From positions 1 to 64,000 of the forward strand of contig NZ_FOKI01000018.1 of the NCBI RefSeq assembly GCF_900111985.1: 64,000 nucleotides of DNA. Reading direction: 5' to 3'. The DNA comes from Clostridium frigidicarnis (GTDB lineage: Bacteria > Bacillota > Clostridia > Clostridiales > Clostridiaceae). The position numbers and the translations under genes are program-made. Numbering within the stretch: the first letter of the stretch is position 1; each line of letters starts with the position of its first letter. A model generated the notes under the pieces. That model was not told the DNA's origin. It did not search any database and saw only the letters and a program-made list of their open reading frames with translations. Shown in pieces: positions 24,866 to 32,948 of the stretch.

Positions 24866-24951
24866 ATATAAAACCTTGTTAAACTTTAAGTTAACTGTTA
24901 CTATATTCATTGAACAAAAGTATTAAAAAGCTAAATACAATAGAATATAAA
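24866..24951 (+). promoter_or_regulatory. Promoter and dyad of the LacI-type regulator
   Basis: TTGTTA (24876-24881), 17-bp spacer, TACTAT (24899-24904). An 18-bp dyad, GTTAA-N8-TTAAC (24878-24895), covers the spacer. It is the second copy of the 24097-24183 sequence. The 160 bp before it hold nothing notable. Confidence 0.6.
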
Positions 24952-24971
24952 TATTTAGGAGGCGGGTTGAA

Positions 24972-25973
24972 ATGGCAGTTACAATAAGAGATGTAGCAAG
25001 AGAAGCTAATGTAGCTACTTCTACAGTATCTAGAGTTTTATCTAATAATCCTAAAATAAGCGATGAAACAAAAAACAGGGTTCAAGAAGCAATAGATAAA
25101 TTGAATTATAAACCTAATGCCATAGCAAGGGGATTAGCAAATAATAAGACACGTATTCTTGGAGTTGTTTTGCCTAATGAAGCTCAAGATTTATTTGGTA
25201 ATCCATTTTTCTTACAAGCAATGAAGGGCATGAGCTTGTATGCACAAAGTAAGGATTATTATATAACTTATGCATTTAGCAAAGATGATGAAAGTGAAAA
25301 AAAATATATAATGGACTTTACTAACAGTAAGTTAGTAGATGGTGTGTGTCTTTTAAGGGCAAAGGATAATGATGAAATGATAGCTTATTTAAAGGAAATA
25401 AACTTTCCGTTTGTTGTTATAGGAAGACCGGAGGATACTGATGGTGTTTTATGGGTTGATAACGATAACTTTCAAGCTATGTATAGCTTAGTTAATAAAC
25501 TTGTACATAAAGGACATAAAGATATTGGTTTAATATATGCAAAAGAGCATTGGAATGTATCTAAAGATAGACTTAAGGGATATGAAGTTGCCTGTGAAAT
25601 GAATGGAATTAATATAAATAAAAATATAATGGTAGGTGGTGAAGCCTTTTCAGAAAAATCTGGATATGAAGCTATGCAAACTATATTAAAAGGAAATAAA
25701 GTATCTGCAATCATAGCGACAGATGATTTGTTGGCATTCGGAGCAATGAAAGTTATGGAAGAGAAGGGCATAAATGATATAGCTATTGTTGGATTTAATA
25801 ATATTCCCTTAGATGAACTGAGAACGCCTAGACTTGCATCTGTAGATATAAATCCAACTAATTTAGGGTATTATGCAACTAAGTTATTGATAGATAAATT
25901 AGAGAATAATGAAAGTGAAAAAAAACATTATATAGTGGAAACGCATCTTATAGAAAGGGAATCTATGAGATAG
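24972..25973 (+). CDS. LacI-family regulator of alpha-glucoside use (MalR-like)
   Basis: 333 residues. N-terminal LacI helix-turn-helix (VTIRDVAREANVATSTVSRVLSNN) and hinge helix (NYKPNAIARGLA), then the periplasmic-binding-protein-like sensor domain (ILGVVLPNEAQ..., AIIATDDLLAFGAMKVMEEKG, IAIVGFNNIPL). GGAGGCGG ribosome site. It lies upstream of the alpha-glucosidase/PTS operon, where two CAANCGGTTG operators occur, so it most likely represses that operon until an alpha-glucoside is present. Confidence 0.9.
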   Translation: MAVTIRDVAREANVATSTVSRVLSNNPKISDETKNRVQEAIDKLNYKPNAIARGLANNKTRILGVVLPNEAQDLFGNPFFLQAMKGMSLYAQSKDYYITYAFSKDDESEKKYIMDFTNSKLVDGVCLLRAKDNDEMIAYLKEINFPFVVIGRPEDTDGVLWVDNDNFQAMYSLVNKLVHKGHKDIGLIYAKEHWNVSKDRLKGYEVACEMNGININKNIMVGGEAFSEKSGYEAMQTILKGNKVSAIIATDDLLAFGAMKVMEEKGINDIAIVGFNNIPLDELRTPRLASVDINPTNLGYYATKLLIDKLENNESEKKHYIVETHLIERESMR

Positions 25974-26032
25974 TTAGTGCTTTATATAAGTTAAAGTTAA
26001 TGGGTTAGGTTATATGACACAATCATTAACTA

Positions 26033-26069
26033 GTATTAATACTCGAACTTCTTGAGTTGGAGTATTAAT
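26033..26069 (+). terminator. Terminator after the LacI gene
   Basis: ATTAATACTCGAACT / AGTTGGAGTATTAAT hairpin; trailing sequence is only mildly T-rich. Confidence 0.6.
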
Positions 26070-26165
26070 GATGCTTATAATATAAGCTGTAAACTATCAC
26101 TAAGAGAATTTTGTTATTAAGTAAGGTTATTTTTAAGAATATAAAAGTATGATTTGGGTAAAAAA

Positions 26166-26336
26166 CAATCGGTTGCATGAAAGGAAATGAAAGAATAAGT
26201 AATTATTTTAAAGATAAATAAAATAGAATAGGTTTTTTGGAAAAAATCACATATTGTAAACTTTTACTTTGGGTGATATACTATAAAAAACTGAATACAG
26301 AGAAAATTTTTTAATGAATTATGCAAACGGTTGCCT
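26166..26336 (+). promoter_or_regulatory. Promoter and LacI/cre-type operators of the alpha-glucoside operon
   Basis: TTGTAA (26254-26259), 17-bp spacer ending TGA, TATACT (26277-26282): an extended -10 promoter. Operator dyads CAATCGGTTG (26166-26175) and GCAAACGGTTGC (26323-26334) lie on either side. The second also fits a catabolite-response (cre) pattern and would block elongation. Confidence 0.7.
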
Positions 26337-26354
26337 TTAAAGAGGAGGTTGGAA

Positions 26355-28019
26355 ATGAAGAAACTATGGTGGAAAGAAGCAGTAGCATATCAAATATATA
26401 CTAGGAGTTTTAAGGACTCTAATGGGGATGGTATAGGAGATATACAAGGAATAATAAGCAAATTAGATTATTTAAAAGATTTAGGTATAGATGTTATTTG
26501 GATATGCCCAATGTATAAGTCTCCAAATGATGATAATGGCTATGATATAAGTGATTATAAAGATATAATGGATAATTTTGGAGATATGAATGATTTTGAT
26601 GAACTTTTAAAAGAAGTTCATGAAAGAAAAATGAAGCTAATAATAGATTTAGTAGTAAACCATACCAGTGATGAACATAAGTGGTTTATAGAATCTAGAG
26701 AGTCAAAGAGTAGCCCTAAAAGAGATTGGTATATATGGAGACAAGATAAAGACGGTAAAGAGCCAAACAATTGGGAGAGCATTTTTAAAGGTTCTGCATG
26801 GGAATATGATGAGAAAACTCAGGAATATTTCTTGCATTTGTTTACTAAAAAGCAACCAGATTTAAACTGGAAAAATAAAGATGTTCGTAAAGAAATATAT
26901 AAAACAATTAACTGGTGGCTAGATAAAGGTATAGATGGGTTTAGGGTAGATGCGATAAGTCATATAAAGAAAGAAGAAGGATTAGAAGATATGCCAAATC
27001 CAGAAAACTTAAAATATGTTTCGTCCTTTGACAAACATATGAATGTTAATGGAATTCATGAATATCTTGATGAACTTAAAAAGGAAACCTTTAATAAGTA
27101 TGACATTATGACTGTTGGTGAAGCAAATGGAGTAAAAGCAGATGATGCAGATTTATGGGTTGGAGAAGAAAAGGGTAAGTTCAATATGGTATTTCAGTTC
27201 GAACATTTAGAGCTTTGGGATTATGAGAATAATAAGAAATTTGATGTAAATGGTTTCAAGAAGGTTTTAAGTAAATGGCAAAATGCTTTGCACAATAAGG
27301 GGTGGAATGCATTATTTATAGAAAATCATGATATCCCAAGGGTTGCATCCACATGGGGCAATGACAAGAAGTATTTAAGTGAAAGCGCAAAAGCCTTTGG
27401 TCTTATTTATTTTATGCAAGAAGGAACACCTTTCATATACCAAGGACAAGAAATAGGAATGACAAATGTAAAATTTGATTCTATAGGAGATTATGATGAT
27501 GTAAAAGGTATAAATATTTATAAAGAAAAAATAAAACAAGGTCTTTCAGAAGATGAAGCTATGAAATTTATATGGGCTATATCAAGGGATAATGCACGTA
27601 CTCCAATGCAATGGAATGGTGAAGCTAATGCTGGGTTTACTTCAGGAAAACCATGGATTCAAGTAAATCCAAATTATAAAGAAATAAACGTAGAGAAGCA
27701 AATTTTAGATAACAATTCTATATTTAATTTTTATAAAAATATGATAAAAATTAAAAAGACAAATGAAACTTTAATATACGGTAAATACAATTTAATATTA
27801 GAAGAACACGATGAGATTTATGCTTACACTAGAAGTTATAATAATGAAAAATTCATTATTATAGCAAATTTAACTGATAATGAAACAGTATATTCATATG
27901 ATAATTATACATTATGCTATGATAATTTATTATTAAGCAATTATGCTGTGAAGAAACATGGAAACTTAAAAGAATTTAAATTAAATCCTTGGGAAGCTAG
28001 AATTTATAGAATATTATAA
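26355..28019 (+). CDS. malL: GH13 alpha-glucosidase / oligo-1,6-glucosidase
   Basis: 554 residues from the ATG at 26355 (AGAGGAGG upstream); an in-frame TTG at 26331 lies inside the operator and is unlikely. GH13 motifs: nucleophile Asp199 in GFRVDAISH, acid/base Glu256 in TVGEANG, Asp326 in ENHDIPR, and QPDLNW, typical of the oligo-1,6-glucosidase subfamily. It hydrolyses alpha-glucosides in the cytoplasm, possibly in the 6-phosphate form produced by the neighbouring PTS. Trehalose-6-phosphate hydrolase cannot be excluded. First gene of the operon. Confidence 0.88.
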   Translation: MKKLWWKEAVAYQIYTRSFKDSNGDGIGDIQGIISKLDYLKDLGIDVIWICPMYKSPNDDNGYDISDYKDIMDNFGDMNDFDELLKEVHERKMKLIIDLVVNHTSDEHKWFIESRESKSSPKRDWYIWRQDKDGKEPNNWESIFKGSAWEYDEKTQEYFLHLFTKKQPDLNWKNKDVRKEIYKTINWWLDKGIDGFRVDAISHIKKEEGLEDMPNPENLKYVSSFDKHMNVNGIHEYLDELKKETFNKYDIMTVGEANGVKADDADLWVGEEKGKFNMVFQFEHLELWDYENNKKFDVNGFKKVLSKWQNALHNKGWNALFIENHDIPRVASTWGNDKKYLSESAKAFGLIYFMQEGTPFIYQGQEIGMTNVKFDSIGDYDDVKGINIYKEKIKQGLSEDEAMKFIWAISRDNARTPMQWNGEANAGFTSGKPWIQVNPNYKEINVEKQILDNNSIFNFYKNMIKIKKTNETLIYGKYNLILEEHDEIYAYTRSYNNEKFIIIANLTDNETVYSYDNYTLCYDNLLLSNYAVKKHGNLKEFKLNPWEARIYRIL

Positions 28020-28040
28020 TAAAATATTAGGGGTGGTAGT

Positions 28041-29708
28041 ATGAAGGTTAAAGAAAAAAATAAATTTTTCTCTTTTGATTTCTGGCAGAAGTTTGGAAAA
28101 GCTTTATTGGTTGTTGTAGCAGTTATGCCTGCAGCAGGACTTATGATCTCTATTGGAAAATTAATAGGCATGTCTTGTGATATTAGTTTAATTCAAGCTA
28201 TAGCAAGGGTTATGGAAGATATAGGTTGGGGAATCATAGGTAATTTACACATACTATTTGCAGTAGCAATAGGTGGGTCTTGGGCTAAGGAACGTGCAGG
28301 TGGAGCATTTGCAGCTCTTATAGCTTTTATATTAACTAATCGTATTACTGGGGCTATATTTGGAGTTTCAGGAGCTATGCTTAGCGAACCAGAAGCTGTA
28401 GTACATTCGCTTATTGGTAGAGAACTTGAAGTTAAAAATTATTTTACAAGCATACTTGGTGCGCCAGCATTAAATATGGGTGTATTTATAGGAATAATAT
28501 CAGGTTTCTTAGGAGCATACTTATATAACAAATATTATAACTTTAATAAATTACCACAAGCACTAGCATTTTTCAATGGTAAACGTTTTGTACCGTTTGT
28601 TGTAATAGTAGGATCAACAGTAATGGCAATGATACTTTCTTTAGTTTGGCCATTTATACAAGGAGCATTAAATGCTTTCGGTCAATGGATAGCAACGTCT
28701 AAGGATACTGCACCCATATTTGCACCATTTGTGTTTGGTTCGCTAGAACGTTTATTATTACCTTTTGGATTGCATCATATGTTAACAGTACCGATAAATT
28801 ATACAGAACTTGGAGGAGTTTATCATATAGTTACAGGAGCAGCTGCAGGAACAGCTGTTGCAGGTCAAGACCCATTATGGCTAGCTTGGATTAGTGATTT
28901 AGTTAACTTAAAGGCAGCAGGAAATATGTCTGACTATAACGCATTATTAACATCAATAACTCCAGCTCGTTTTAAAGCAGGTCAGGTTATATTATCATCG
29001 GCATCACTAATAGGTGTAGCCTTTGCAATGTATAAAAATGTTGACAAAGATAAAAGAAGTAAATACAAGACTGTATTCTTCTCAGCTGCAATAGCTGTAT
29101 TTTTAACAGGAGTTACAGAACCAATAGAATTCATGTTTATGTTTATATCACCAATTTTATATGTTGTATATGCAATTATTACAGGAATAGGATTTGCACT
29201 AGCAGATATTATACATTTAAGAGTTCATGCTTTTGGATTTATAGAATTTTTAACTCGTACACCTATGATGGTTAATGCAGGTCTTATATTAGATTTAATT
29301 AATTTCTTTATAACTTGTGTTGTATTCTTCTTCTTAAACTATGGAGTATTCTCATTTTTAATAAAGAAGTTCAATATACCTACTCCAGGACGTAATGGAA
29401 ATTATATTGATTCAGAAGTTGAAGAAGAAGGAAATGCAGAACAAAACAAATGTAAAACTACATCAAATGGTGATTTACCATTAAGAATAATAAAATTATT
29501 AGGTGAAAAAGAGAATATAGTAGATGTGGATGCTTGTATGACAAGATTACGTGTTACTGTAAAGGATAAGGGTCTTGTTGCAGATGAAAAAGCATGGAAA
29601 GAATGTGGGGCTATAGGTTTAATAGTTAAAGATAAAGGAGTCCAAGCTATATATGGACCTAAGGCAGATGTACTAAAATCTGATATACAAGACGTTTTAG
29701 GAGTGTAA
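28041..29708 (+). CDS. Alpha-glucoside-type PTS permease, IICB
   Basis: 555 residues. The EIIC membrane domain of the glucose/glucoside class (PAAGLMISIGKLIGM, GKRFVPFVVIVGS, FGLHHMLTVPINY, TGVTEPIEFMFMF, TPGRNGN) is followed by a linker and EIIB with the phosphorylated Cys499 in DVDACMTRLRVT. The closest match by pattern is the alpha-glucoside IICB family. No EIIA domain is fused, so it needs a separate EIIA; the one at 31.8 kb is the obvious partner. It lies 21 bp after malL with GGGGTGGT before ATG. Confidence 0.88.
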   Translation: MKVKEKNKFFSFDFWQKFGKALLVVVAVMPAAGLMISIGKLIGMSCDISLIQAIARVMEDIGWGIIGNLHILFAVAIGGSWAKERAGGAFAALIAFILTNRITGAIFGVSGAMLSEPEAVVHSLIGRELEVKNYFTSILGAPALNMGVFIGIISGFLGAYLYNKYYNFNKLPQALAFFNGKRFVPFVVIVGSTVMAMILSLVWPFIQGALNAFGQWIATSKDTAPIFAPFVFGSLERLLLPFGLHHMLTVPINYTELGGVYHIVTGAAAGTAVAGQDPLWLAWISDLVNLKAAGNMSDYNALLTSITPARFKAGQVILSSASLIGVAFAMYKNVDKDKRSKYKTVFFSAAIAVFLTGVTEPIEFMFMFISPILYVVYAIITGIGFALADIIHLRVHAFGFIEFLTRTPMMVNAGLILDLINFFITCVVFFFLNYGVFSFLIKKFNIPTPGRNGNYIDSEVEEEGNAEQNKCKTTSNGDLPLRIIKLLGEKENIVDVDACMTRLRVTVKDKGLVADEKAWKECGAIGLIVKDKGVQAIYGPKADVLKSDIQDVLGV

Positions 29709-29712
29709 AAAG

Positions 29713-30501
29713 GTGAAAATACTTACTTTGAATTGTCATTCTTGGCAGGAAGAAAATCAAATAGATAAACTAAAGTATTTAGCTAAGATTATAAAGAAAA
29801 ATGATTATGATATTGTGGGGTTACAGGAAGTTAGTCAACTCATTAAAAGTAATATAATTTTTGAAAACGTAAAAGAAGATAACCTTATGTTTATGTTAGT
29901 AGAGGAACTTAAAAATTTAGGATGTTATGAATATGATTTTAAATGGGATTATTCTCATATAGGATATGATATTTATGAAGAGGGAATAGGAATATTAACT
30001 AAGCATAAGATAAAAGACTTTAGGTCATTTTTTATATCTAATAGCACTAACTTAGAATTTTGGAAAACAAGAAAAATAGTTAATGTAGATATAGAATACA
30101 AAGATAAAATATATTCTGTTTATTCTTGTCACTTAGGTTGGTGGGAAGATAAAGAAGAACCCTTTAAGAACCAAGTTGATAAGTTAATGAAACAAATAAA
30201 TAAAGATAAAACATCTATAATCTTAGGGGACTTTAACAATGATGCTTTTATGAGAAATCATGGGTATGATTATATTATATCTAGGGAGTTTTACGATACC
30301 TATACTCTAGCAGAAGTTAAGGATAATGGTGCTACAGTTAAAGGGAATATTGCAGGCTGGGAAGAAAATTCTAAGGACTTAAGGTTAGATTTAATTTTAG
30401 TAAATGAGCAACTAGAAGTTAAGTATTCAAGAGTTATATTTAATGATAAAAATAAAAAAATAATATCAGATCATTTTGGGGTAGAAGTCCAAATAGATTA
30501 A
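29713..30501 (+). CDS. Endonuclease/exonuclease/phosphatase (EEP) family protein
   Basis: 262 residues. EEP active-site motifs in order: LNCHSWQ, GLQEVS (metal Glu), YSCHLGWW, ILGDFNND (Asp/Asn), DLILVN and SDHFGV (final Asp-His). The family cleaves phosphodiesters or phosphomonoesters. In a sugar operon a sugar-phosphate phosphatase or phosphodiesterase role is plausible but not shown. GTG start overlapping the end region of the PTS gene, with AGGAGT about 9 bp upstream. Last gene of the operon. Confidence 0.78.
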   Translation: MKILTLNCHSWQEENQIDKLKYLAKIIKKNDYDIVGLQEVSQLIKSNIIFENVKEDNLMFMLVEELKNLGCYEYDFKWDYSHIGYDIYEEGIGILTKHKIKDFRSFFISNSTNLEFWKTRKIVNVDIEYKDKIYSVYSCHLGWWEDKEEPFKNQVDKLMKQINKDKTSIILGDFNNDAFMRNHGYDYIISREFYDTYTLAEVKDNGATVKGNIAGWEENSKDLRLDLILVNEQLEVKYSRVIFNDKNKKIISDHFGVEVQID

Positions 30502-30504
30502 AGA

Positions 30505-30545
30505 ATAATGGAATGTCTAAGAGCTAAGACATTCCATTATTTTTA
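30505..30545 (+). terminator. Terminator of the alpha-glucoside operon
   Basis: AATAATGGAATGTCTTA-like stem with TAAGACATTCCATTATT, followed by T residues. Confidence 0.78.
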
Positions 30546-30616
30546 TATTTAAATTAAAAAGAGAGGTCATATAGCATAAAATATATTTGAATTTTCAGGA
30601 GGTACTTTATATAATT

Positions 30617-30760
30617 TTAAAAGTGAGAGGATATTTCTTTTTGTATCCTTTTTAAATCCTTTTGCCTAAGTCCAGTGTCTTTTTCTATTTTTTCAAATTC
30701 GTCTCCGTTTATAAGCATTTGTCGAGCTCTAGCTTTTAAATCATCTTTACTACTTGCCAT
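30617..30760 (-). CDS. Small helix-turn-helix-like protein, 47 aa
   Basis: 47 residues, MASSKDDLKARARQMLINGDEFEKIEKDTGLRQKDLKRI..., with AAGGAG 9 bp before ATG on the minus strand. EFEKIEKDTGLRQKDLKRIQKEI looks like a helix-turn-helix core, as in the N-terminus of some small phage and terminase-type DNA-binding proteins. Not recognised further. It lies between two sugar operons on the opposite strand. Confidence 0.5.
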   Translation of the reverse strand: MASSKDDLKARARQMLINGDEFEKIEKDTGLRQKDLKRIQKEISSHF

Positions 30761-30929
30761 ATGAGTCAACTCCTTTCTTAAGATTATTTTATGTAGAAAG
30801 CGGTTTACTATAACAAGAAATTTAATGAAAAACCGTTTAAATATACAATTGAAAAAAATTACAATAAATTATGGTTGCTTAACTGACGTGTAATGCTTAA
30901 AATTATGTTATGGATAAGGAGGTGATTAT

Positions 30930-31763
30930 GTGAGTTTTCGTACAAAAAAAGTATTTAACAACAATGTTGTTTTAGTAGATTATGATGGAAAAGAGAAGAT
31001 ACTATTTGGAAAAGGAATAGGGTTTGGTAAAAAACATGGTGATAAAATAGACGCTAAAGATAATATAGAAAAAATATTTACACTGGATAATGATGAGAAT
31101 AGTAAAAATTTCGAAAATCTTATAAATTATACAGATAGTAATGTTATAGGAATGTGTGAAGAAGCAATTTATATGATACAGCAAGAATTAGATGAAGAAT
31201 TAGATGAGAAAATACACATTTCACTAACTGACCACATAGCTTTTACATTAAAAAGATTACAATCAAATGAAGAAATACAAAATCCATTTTTAGTAGAAAC
31301 AGAGACTTTGTATAATAAAGAATTTAAAATAGCAACAAAAGTAGCAAGATTTATAGAAAAGACTATGGGAATTGAAATTCCTGATGGGGAAATAGGATTT
31401 ATAACACTTCATATACATACAGCTAGAAATTCTGGTAAACTCTCTAATACAATAAAATATGCTTTTTTAAGTAATACTGTAATAGAATATATAGAGGACA
31501 ATTTAGACATCTATGTTGATAGGCAAAGTTTAGATTATGCTAGATTTATAACTCATATAAGATTTAGTATAGAACGTATTTTAGAGGGAACTACAGTTAA
31601 AAATGATTTGATAGAGGTTATAAAAGATACTTTTAAAGAATCTTTTAAGTTGGCTGAGAGCATAGGAAAAATTCTCGAAGATGAAATAGATAAGACTGTA
31701 GATGAAAATGAAATATCATATTTAGCTATGCATATAGAAAGACTTAAAAATACAAATAGCTAG
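30930..31763 (+). CDS. glcT: BglG-family transcriptional antiterminator (GlcT/LicT-like)
   Basis: 277 residues. An N-terminal RNA-binding domain (KKVFNNNVVLVDYDGKEKILFGKGIGFGKKHGD) is followed by two PTS-regulation domains. PRD1 (~65-170) has DHIAFTLKRL and EIGFITLHIHTAR; PRD2 (~175-277) has DYARFITHIRF and EISYLAMHIERL. The protein binds RAT hairpins in PTS leaders to prevent termination, and phosphorylation by the transported sugar's EII controls it. Two RAT/terminator leaders at 32.5 and 32.7 kb are its likely targets. GTG start behind GGAGGTGATT. Confidence 0.88.
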   Translation: MSFRTKKVFNNNVVLVDYDGKEKILFGKGIGFGKKHGDKIDAKDNIEKIFTLDNDENSKNFENLINYTDSNVIGMCEEAIYMIQQELDEELDEKIHISLTDHIAFTLKRLQSNEEIQNPFLVETETLYNKEFKIATKVARFIEKTMGIEIPDGEIGFITLHIHTARNSGKLSNTIKYAFLSNTVIEYIEDNLDIYVDRQSLDYARFITHIRFSIERILEGTTVKNDLIEVIKDTFKESFKLAESIGKILEDEIDKTVDENEISYLAMHIERLKNTNS

Positions 31764-31798
31764 AGGGTTAAAAACTTATAAAACCCTCTAGCTATTTC
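31755..31798. terminator. Terminator between convergent glcT and EIIA genes
   Basis: AATAGCTAGAGGGTT / AACCCTCTAGCTATT hairpin spanning the glcT stop. A TTTCATGTGCCTTA word just after it matches the end of family B MITEs and may be a solo remnant. Confidence 0.75.
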
Positions 31799-31812
31799 AT
31801 GTGCCTTAGATA

Positions 31813-32289
31813 TTATTTTTTTATAGTTAAAACAATATCTTTTCCAGCAGAAACTTGTTTACCTATAGAAGGAGTTAATTCTTTAACTACATCAACATTA
31901 GTTACAAGAACTGGTGTTGATAAAGATAACCCTTTCTCTTTTATAAATTCTCTATTGAATTTTATTATAGGAGTTCCAGCTTTAACTTTTGAACCTTCTT
32001 CAATTAATCTTTCAAAACCTTCTCCATTTAATTCAACTGTATCTATACCTATGTGAATAAGAAGTTCAACTCCATTGTCTAATTGCATACCAAAAGCATG
32101 ATTTGTTTTGAAAATTAGAGTTATAGTTCCATCACAAGGAGCTACAGCAGTATCCCCAGTTGCTTCTATAGCTAAACCATCGCCAGCCATTTTTTGTGAA
32201 AATACAGGATCTGGAACTTGAGATAAATCAACTGCGTTTCCTGATACTGGAGCTACTAATTCAAGACCTTTTTTAAAAAAACCAAACAT
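31813..32289 (-). CDS. crr: Stand-alone PTS EIIA, glucose class
   Basis: 158 residues with the complete EIIA-Glc domain: ISPV-like start (LVAPVSGNAVDLSQVPDPVFSQKMAGDG), KTNHAF with His64, and LLIHIGIDTVELNG with the phosphorylated His79. EIIA passes phosphate from HPr to EIIB. Neither IICB in the window has its own EIIA, so this protein probably serves both. AGGAAG ribosome site. The leader carries an RAT and terminator, so it is under antiterminator control. Confidence 0.92.
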   Translation of the reverse strand: MFGFFKKGLELVAPVSGNAVDLSQVPDPVFSQKMAGDGLAIEATGDTAVAPCDGTITLIFKTNHAFGMQLDNGVELLIHIGIDTVELNGEGFERLIEEGSKVKAGTPIIKFNREFIKEKGLSLSTPVLVTNVDVVKELTPSIGKQVSAGKDIVLTIKK

Positions 32290-32442
32290 ATAAAAACTTC
32301 CTTTCTATCTTTCAAATAAAATACTGTTTTTTGAATGTGCATAATGTGAATTCATATATAAGCTGTTCTTGCATTTAAAGTAGAAGTTAAACCTATATAT
32401 AAGATTTACAAAATATAATAAAAATATTAAAAAACTTTATTA

Positions 32443-32508
32443 GCAACATGAAAGAAAATAATAAGTGAAATATATTAGCATACTGACCTATTATTTTTTG
32501 AATGTGAC
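32443..32508. mobile_element. Family B MITE, short degenerate copy B8
   Basis: 66 bp retaining CATGAAAGAAAATAA and TATTTTTTGAATGTG ends with mutated tips, flanked by TTA on both sides. A further single-ended fragment (TTTTTTGAATGTGCATAA) lies at about 32327-32343. Both lie in the leader of the EIIA gene, after its terminator. Confidence 0.6.
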
Positions 32509-32516
32509 TTATATAA

Positions 32517-32610
32517 ACAAAAAAGCATAAGTCCTCTTAATGAAAACTTATGCCTGGTCAAACAGTAACACGTCTAAAATGATTATATTACTTGAAGAAA
32601 AAGTTGTCAA
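32517..32610 (-). promoter_or_regulatory. Promoter, RAT antiterminator and terminator of the EIIA gene
   Basis: On the minus strand: TTGACA (32610-32605), 17-bp spacer, TATAAT (32587-32582), then a ribonucleic antiterminator with GTGTTACTG...CCAGGCA (32572-32550). Its 3' half overlaps the terminator stem GCATAAGT/ACTTATGC plus TTTTTT (32553-32517). This is the classic LicT/GlcT switch. Confidence 0.8.
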
Positions 32611-32650
32611 TAAAATAAGAAATAAAAAAGTAAAAATATAAAAAAACATG

Positions 32651-32789
32651 TTGACATTTATCAGTAAATGGTTTACATTAATTTATATAAAGTTAATAAA
32701 TGATTAAGATAGGCGTGCAACTACTAATTAAAAGTGGGCAATAGCTGAAAAGGATAGTGTTATAACTATATCCTTTTCAGCTTTTTTTA
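32651..32789 (+). promoter_or_regulatory. Promoter, RAT-like element and terminator of nagE
   Basis: TTGACA (32651-32656), 17-bp spacer, TACATT (32674-32679). An RAT-like hairpin with AGGCGTGCAACTAC and GTGGGCAATAGCT (32710-32747) overlaps a strong terminator, AGCTGAAAAGGATA / TATCCTTTTCAGCT plus TTTTTTT (32743-32789). The RAT diverges from the EIIA copy, mainly in the internal-loop bases. Confidence 0.65.
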
Positions 32790-32948
32790 TTTTTATTAAT
32801 AGTAGACAGGTTATCTTATATTATTTCAGATTAATAGGTACCAAATTAATCTAAACAAGAAAATGGATAAATAAGAATAAATTTAAATGTTTTTACTAAC
32901 ATTAAGAATACTTAAAATAATAATGGAATTAAAGTAGGAGGGATAGTT

